From Coturnix japonica (taxonomy: Eukaryota; Chordata; Aves; Galliformes; Phasianidae), in NCBI RefSeq assembly GCF_001577835.2, contig NC_029528.1:124001-188000 (forward strand): DNA of 64,000 nucleotides, read 5' to 3'. A model generated the notes under the pieces. That model was not told where the DNA came from. It saw only the letters and a program-made list of their open reading frames with translations, and made no database searches. Below are positions 60,561 through 64,000 of the stretch, in pieces (within the stretch, counting starts at the first letter, position 1; each line of letters opens with the position of its first letter). Both the position numbers and the translations under genes were made by a program.

Positions 60561-63500
60561 AGGCCGAGGAGATGCAGAGAAAGCTGATGGGAACGAGGAG
60601 TCAGGGATGCAGGTGATGATGGCGGTGGAGGGAGAGGTGTGGCAAGGATGCAGCCTGCAGCCGGAACCCGCCTTAGCCTCCCTCCTGCACCATTGTGCTC
60701 CAGTTTTGTCATTGTCTCGACTTCCTCGCTACGGAACGCAGCGTGCGGGCTGTGAATTGCTGCCCGCCGCCGATGGAATTTTTACACGACTGAATCTGAT
60801 GCGTGCAGAGGCGCAGCCGGCAGAGCCTGGGATGGGCCGCGGTGAGATGGCACTCGGAGCTGGGCGCTGGCGCAGCTGAGCAGGAGCAGCTGTGAAGGGT
60901 TTATTTTTACTTGTGGAGCATCTTTGCCTGTTCAGCATTGCACAAGGTTTATTTCTGTGCGTCTTCTTTTGGAAATTCATTTGTAAATGTCTCAGAGTTG
61001 GTGGATTTGTGTGTGTGTGTGAATGCACACTGCCTTGCTTAGAGACCCCACGAGCTTCACCCCTTTGTACAGGCAACACTTTTATTATGATTTTTTTATT
61101 ATTTGACAGCCATTAGCTGATGAAACATGCAGTTTATTCTTAGATCTTGGAATTGCTGCCCGTCAGCTTCATGATGGCTGCTTAGGACAGGTCTGCATCA
61201 TGCATTGGGGCACTGAACAGTCATTTGTAGACTGTCTGTTTTCTTTTCTGAATGTACGTATAAAAAAGATGCTGAGCATGCCAGGTAGGTTGGGAACATT
61301 GAGATGTGTGTATTTAAAAAATGTAATTTGAACTCTTGTAAGGAAAAAAGTAATGACATGTATTGTTAAGACCTTTGCATTCTGCGCCTGCTCTGTGCAT
61401 TACAGTAAGGTGACATGTTGGGATCTTATTCTCAGCATCTTCCATCTGTTGGGTCAAATTCTGCATGTGTGCATATACCATGCCCTGCTTAGTAATTTGG
61501 GCTTTCTGTGCCCAGTCTCCTCAGCAGAGTGTTTGATAACCTTGTCCTTGTAATATTTTGGCAGGTTTTGACAAATTCTCCTGCTAGCCATTTCCAAGTT
61601 TGCCTTATGAATGAGAGCCTCTGTGTTCCTGCTTACTGGGAAATGAGCACAAAGTACAGCTGAAACGTGGTGGTCTGTTAAGGAGAAAGCTGGCTGTTGC
61701 CCTTTGTAAAAGTATGGTGGAGTCTGTGAGACTTTTTATTGTCAAGGTGTGTAAGTTGCTGGAACGGTGCTGCAAAATTTCTCTGTTATTATGAAGGAAA
61801 AGTGAGCTCAGGGTGTTCAAGTCAGGAAAATACTGTGAAACACAACTGTCAGGACAGTGCCCAGAATAATTCTCAGTTTTGTTTTCTATTCATCCAGTTG
61901 ACACTACTGATACTGTGGTTTAAATATTGTAAAATAATAGCCCTCCAACTTGTAAAGGAAGGTATGGTCATGGATTCTGCTGTCATAATAATGGTGTAGG
62001 TCAGGCGTTGTTGAACGCCAAGTAGTTTGTAAATCACAACTTTCTTCTTTTTCTTTTTTACTTTCTTTCTAAATGAACTTTGGGACTGACCATGCTGTGA
62101 ACTCATCTTTCACTACTGACCGCTGCTGTTTTGCACTGTGGTCAGTATTTATGCTTTCTATTTTCTGTGTGAAGTTGTGAGACAGCAAAATAAGGATTAT
62201 CACCTACCTGAAATTTGGATCACTCTGTCATGCTCTGTATCTTTTTCATTCAGCCAAATTCCTCTACAACCCCTATGCATTGTGGCAGTTCAATATTTGG
62301 GTCACTGCAAAGTAAATGATTAGAATAAAATAATTACTTTAATTGATTTTACGATGGTATGTTTGCAGTGCATGTTTCTAAAACAACAGCCTGCTCTAAT
62401 TCCCAGGCTGGAACCTTTTCAAAGTTCCTATATAAGTCTGTATCACATTTCAAGATCTGCTCTTGACTGGATTATTTCCCATCTTCAGAGACTGATTCTC
62501 TGCTGCCTTCTTTTTAGTCATCATTTACATCTGTGCAGGGCATCAATGTGACTCTGCCATCAGCTTTCAAGATCTGGAATCTTTATTTCTTGTTTTTATA
62601 TCTTTAAAGGTCTATTTGAATTTTTCCTTTAAAACATCAGGACTGAAAATCCTCAGTACCCTCCCCCACTCCCCTCCGTTCTAATCTCTTTGCTCCAGGA
62701 GTTGGGGATCTGTATAGAAAGTTTATCAGCATGTTGCTGACATCAAGTTGCAATGAGTATATTTAGCAACTCTTTTGTAAATGATGGAGAAGCTGCAGTT
62801 TGCACTGTGAAGTATCCAGTGAACATGAAAGGAAAAAATAATGATATGCAAGTGCTTTTCTGGATGCAGGCTTTCAGTTTGGATCACAGTGGGTTGCTGA
62901 CAAACTGTGGCACATCCTGGAACCTTAGGGCCTGTGTGGGTTGTTTTTTTTTCCTGGAAGATCACATTTGGACATTGCAGCCACTTCCTTTCACTACTGT
63001 CAGAATAAAAGCAAAGTGAACTGAATGATGTGCCCATCTACCCAGCACAGTTACATGAGAAAGAGGCAAATGAATGCAGAAAGTATTTCAGTACGTGACT
63101 ACACTATGAGAATCCTGTCAGTGAACTGTGCAACAGCAGCCAACAAATAATAAATACAACTGAAGAGCTGATACTCCACAATTCTATTTCTAACTTCAGA
63201 TGAAATATAATTCTGTGATGAACAATAAAACAATAATTAAATTTATCTTTATAAAATACAACTAAATGTCCAACCAGTGTGGAAATTAAAATTGAAAAGA
63301 AGAAGAAATGCAGTTACAACTTGTGTGGAGTGCCCAGAGTAGATGAGGGTAATCAATAACGAGTGAACAGAGGTGGGAGAAATGGCAGTTGCAGGTCTAC
63401 ATGCAGGTAGTTGGTAGTTGCGTGTTTTTCTTCCATTAGCATTGGTATGCTAAAATTCAGTAAGCTGACCTTCTGTTAAATTGATGTAAAATATTATTAT

Positions 63501-64000
63501 TTGCGTAGTGAATACAAAATCCTTATAACTCTTAATGTTACAGGTGTTTGAAATTAATTATAATCAGTACAAAAGTATGTCTTTGTAGAATTGGTGTACA
63601 AAGTAAGTAGTAAGTAATAAGTAGTAATTAATAATCAAGTAGTAAGTAATAATCAAAAGACCTAGAACTGTGTTAATCCATAACACTTTATTATAGTTTA
63701 ATGAACATAAATGCTTTTTTTGTTCATAAAGTTCTGTTATTAATTAACAAGTTGTCTTCTTCTTTTTTTTACACTGCACTTTTTTGTATTTAATATTCAA
63801 GGCTCTGTGAGCTGCTGTTTTCTGCCTGTGTGTATCAATGAAGAGAAAAATGAGATGCAGTCACTTTTGCAGAATCAGCTCAGAGAACTTGCTGCAGTTT
63901 CATAGGATCCTTAGCAATATTCACTTTCCGTCTCTGCTCTGTGAATAGAAATTATAATCAGTTACAATCACTTTGAGACAATCAGAGAGTGTTTGTAGAC
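60561..64000. other. Region beyond the 60-kb CpG island
   Basis: GC content falls from about 60.9 kb. If the 60-kb island drives a + strand gene, this is its first intron. No exon is recognised; frames are short. An AATAAA on the minus strand (near 63690) could end a minus-strand transcript, but nothing else supports one. Confidence 0.4.
63598..63655 (+). repeat. AAGTAGTAAGTAAT low-complexity repeat
   Basis: Imperfect repeats of AAGTAGT and AATAATC over about 55 bp. Confidence 0.75.

Overview
The window looks like bird DNA, most likely a galliform such as chicken (species is an inference). The evidence is the dense litter of CR1 LINE fragments with the avian 3' tip (a conserved end followed by ATTCTRTGAT-like octamers), a Galluhop-type mariner relic, compact introns and CpG-island promoters. 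Two complete multi-exon protein genes are present on the + strand, in the same order and orientation as on human 5q31: GFRA3 (CDS 8925-18280, 8 exons, 422 codons) and CDC23/APC8 (CDS 43111-58236, 16 exons, 586 codons). All exon phases join in frame and the splice sites are GT-AG. This supports an ancestral bird-mammal synteny block.

Layout: 1-8.6 kb is upstream intergenic DNA holding an old CR1 ORF2 relic (1.0-2.4 kb), an unclassified repeat in inverted arrangement (2.45-2.95 kb) and a truncated SINE copy (5.7 kb). 8.64-9.31 kb is the GFRA3 CpG island with exon 1. GFRA3 intron 1 holds a G-rich pentamer minisatellite, a SINE with two tandem tRNA-Ala-like heads and a CR1 tail (10.86-11.05 kb), and an internally deleted mariner (12.27-12.80 kb). 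18.3-42.8 kb is intergenic and AT-rich, with at least eight CR1 pieces, simple repeats and no credible gene. 42.86-43.45 kb is the CDC23 CpG-island promoter with four CCAAT/ATTGG boxes. CDC23 carries a CR1 about 100 bp after exon 2 and a nearly full-length CR1 (about 4.4 kb) that makes up most of intron 11. 58.3-59.9 kb is the CDC23 3' flank. 59.89-60.56 kb is a third CpG island with a possible first exon of an unidentified gene, and the rest to 64 kb shows no recognisable exon.

The two genes are functionally unrelated. GFRA3 is a GPI-anchored co-receptor of the GDNF family, which signals through RET. CDC23 is a TPR scaffold subunit of the anaphase-promoting complex. The most interesting non-genic signal is the dimeric tRNA-like/CR1-tailed SINE, seen in two copies. 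Other points are the 20-residue TQT repeats in the CR1 ORF1, the dense one-base indels in the intron-11 CR1 (possible assembly error), the unassigned CpG island at 60 kb, and the absence of the KIF20A gene that lies next to CDC23 in human. No previously undescribed cellular system could be demonstrated.
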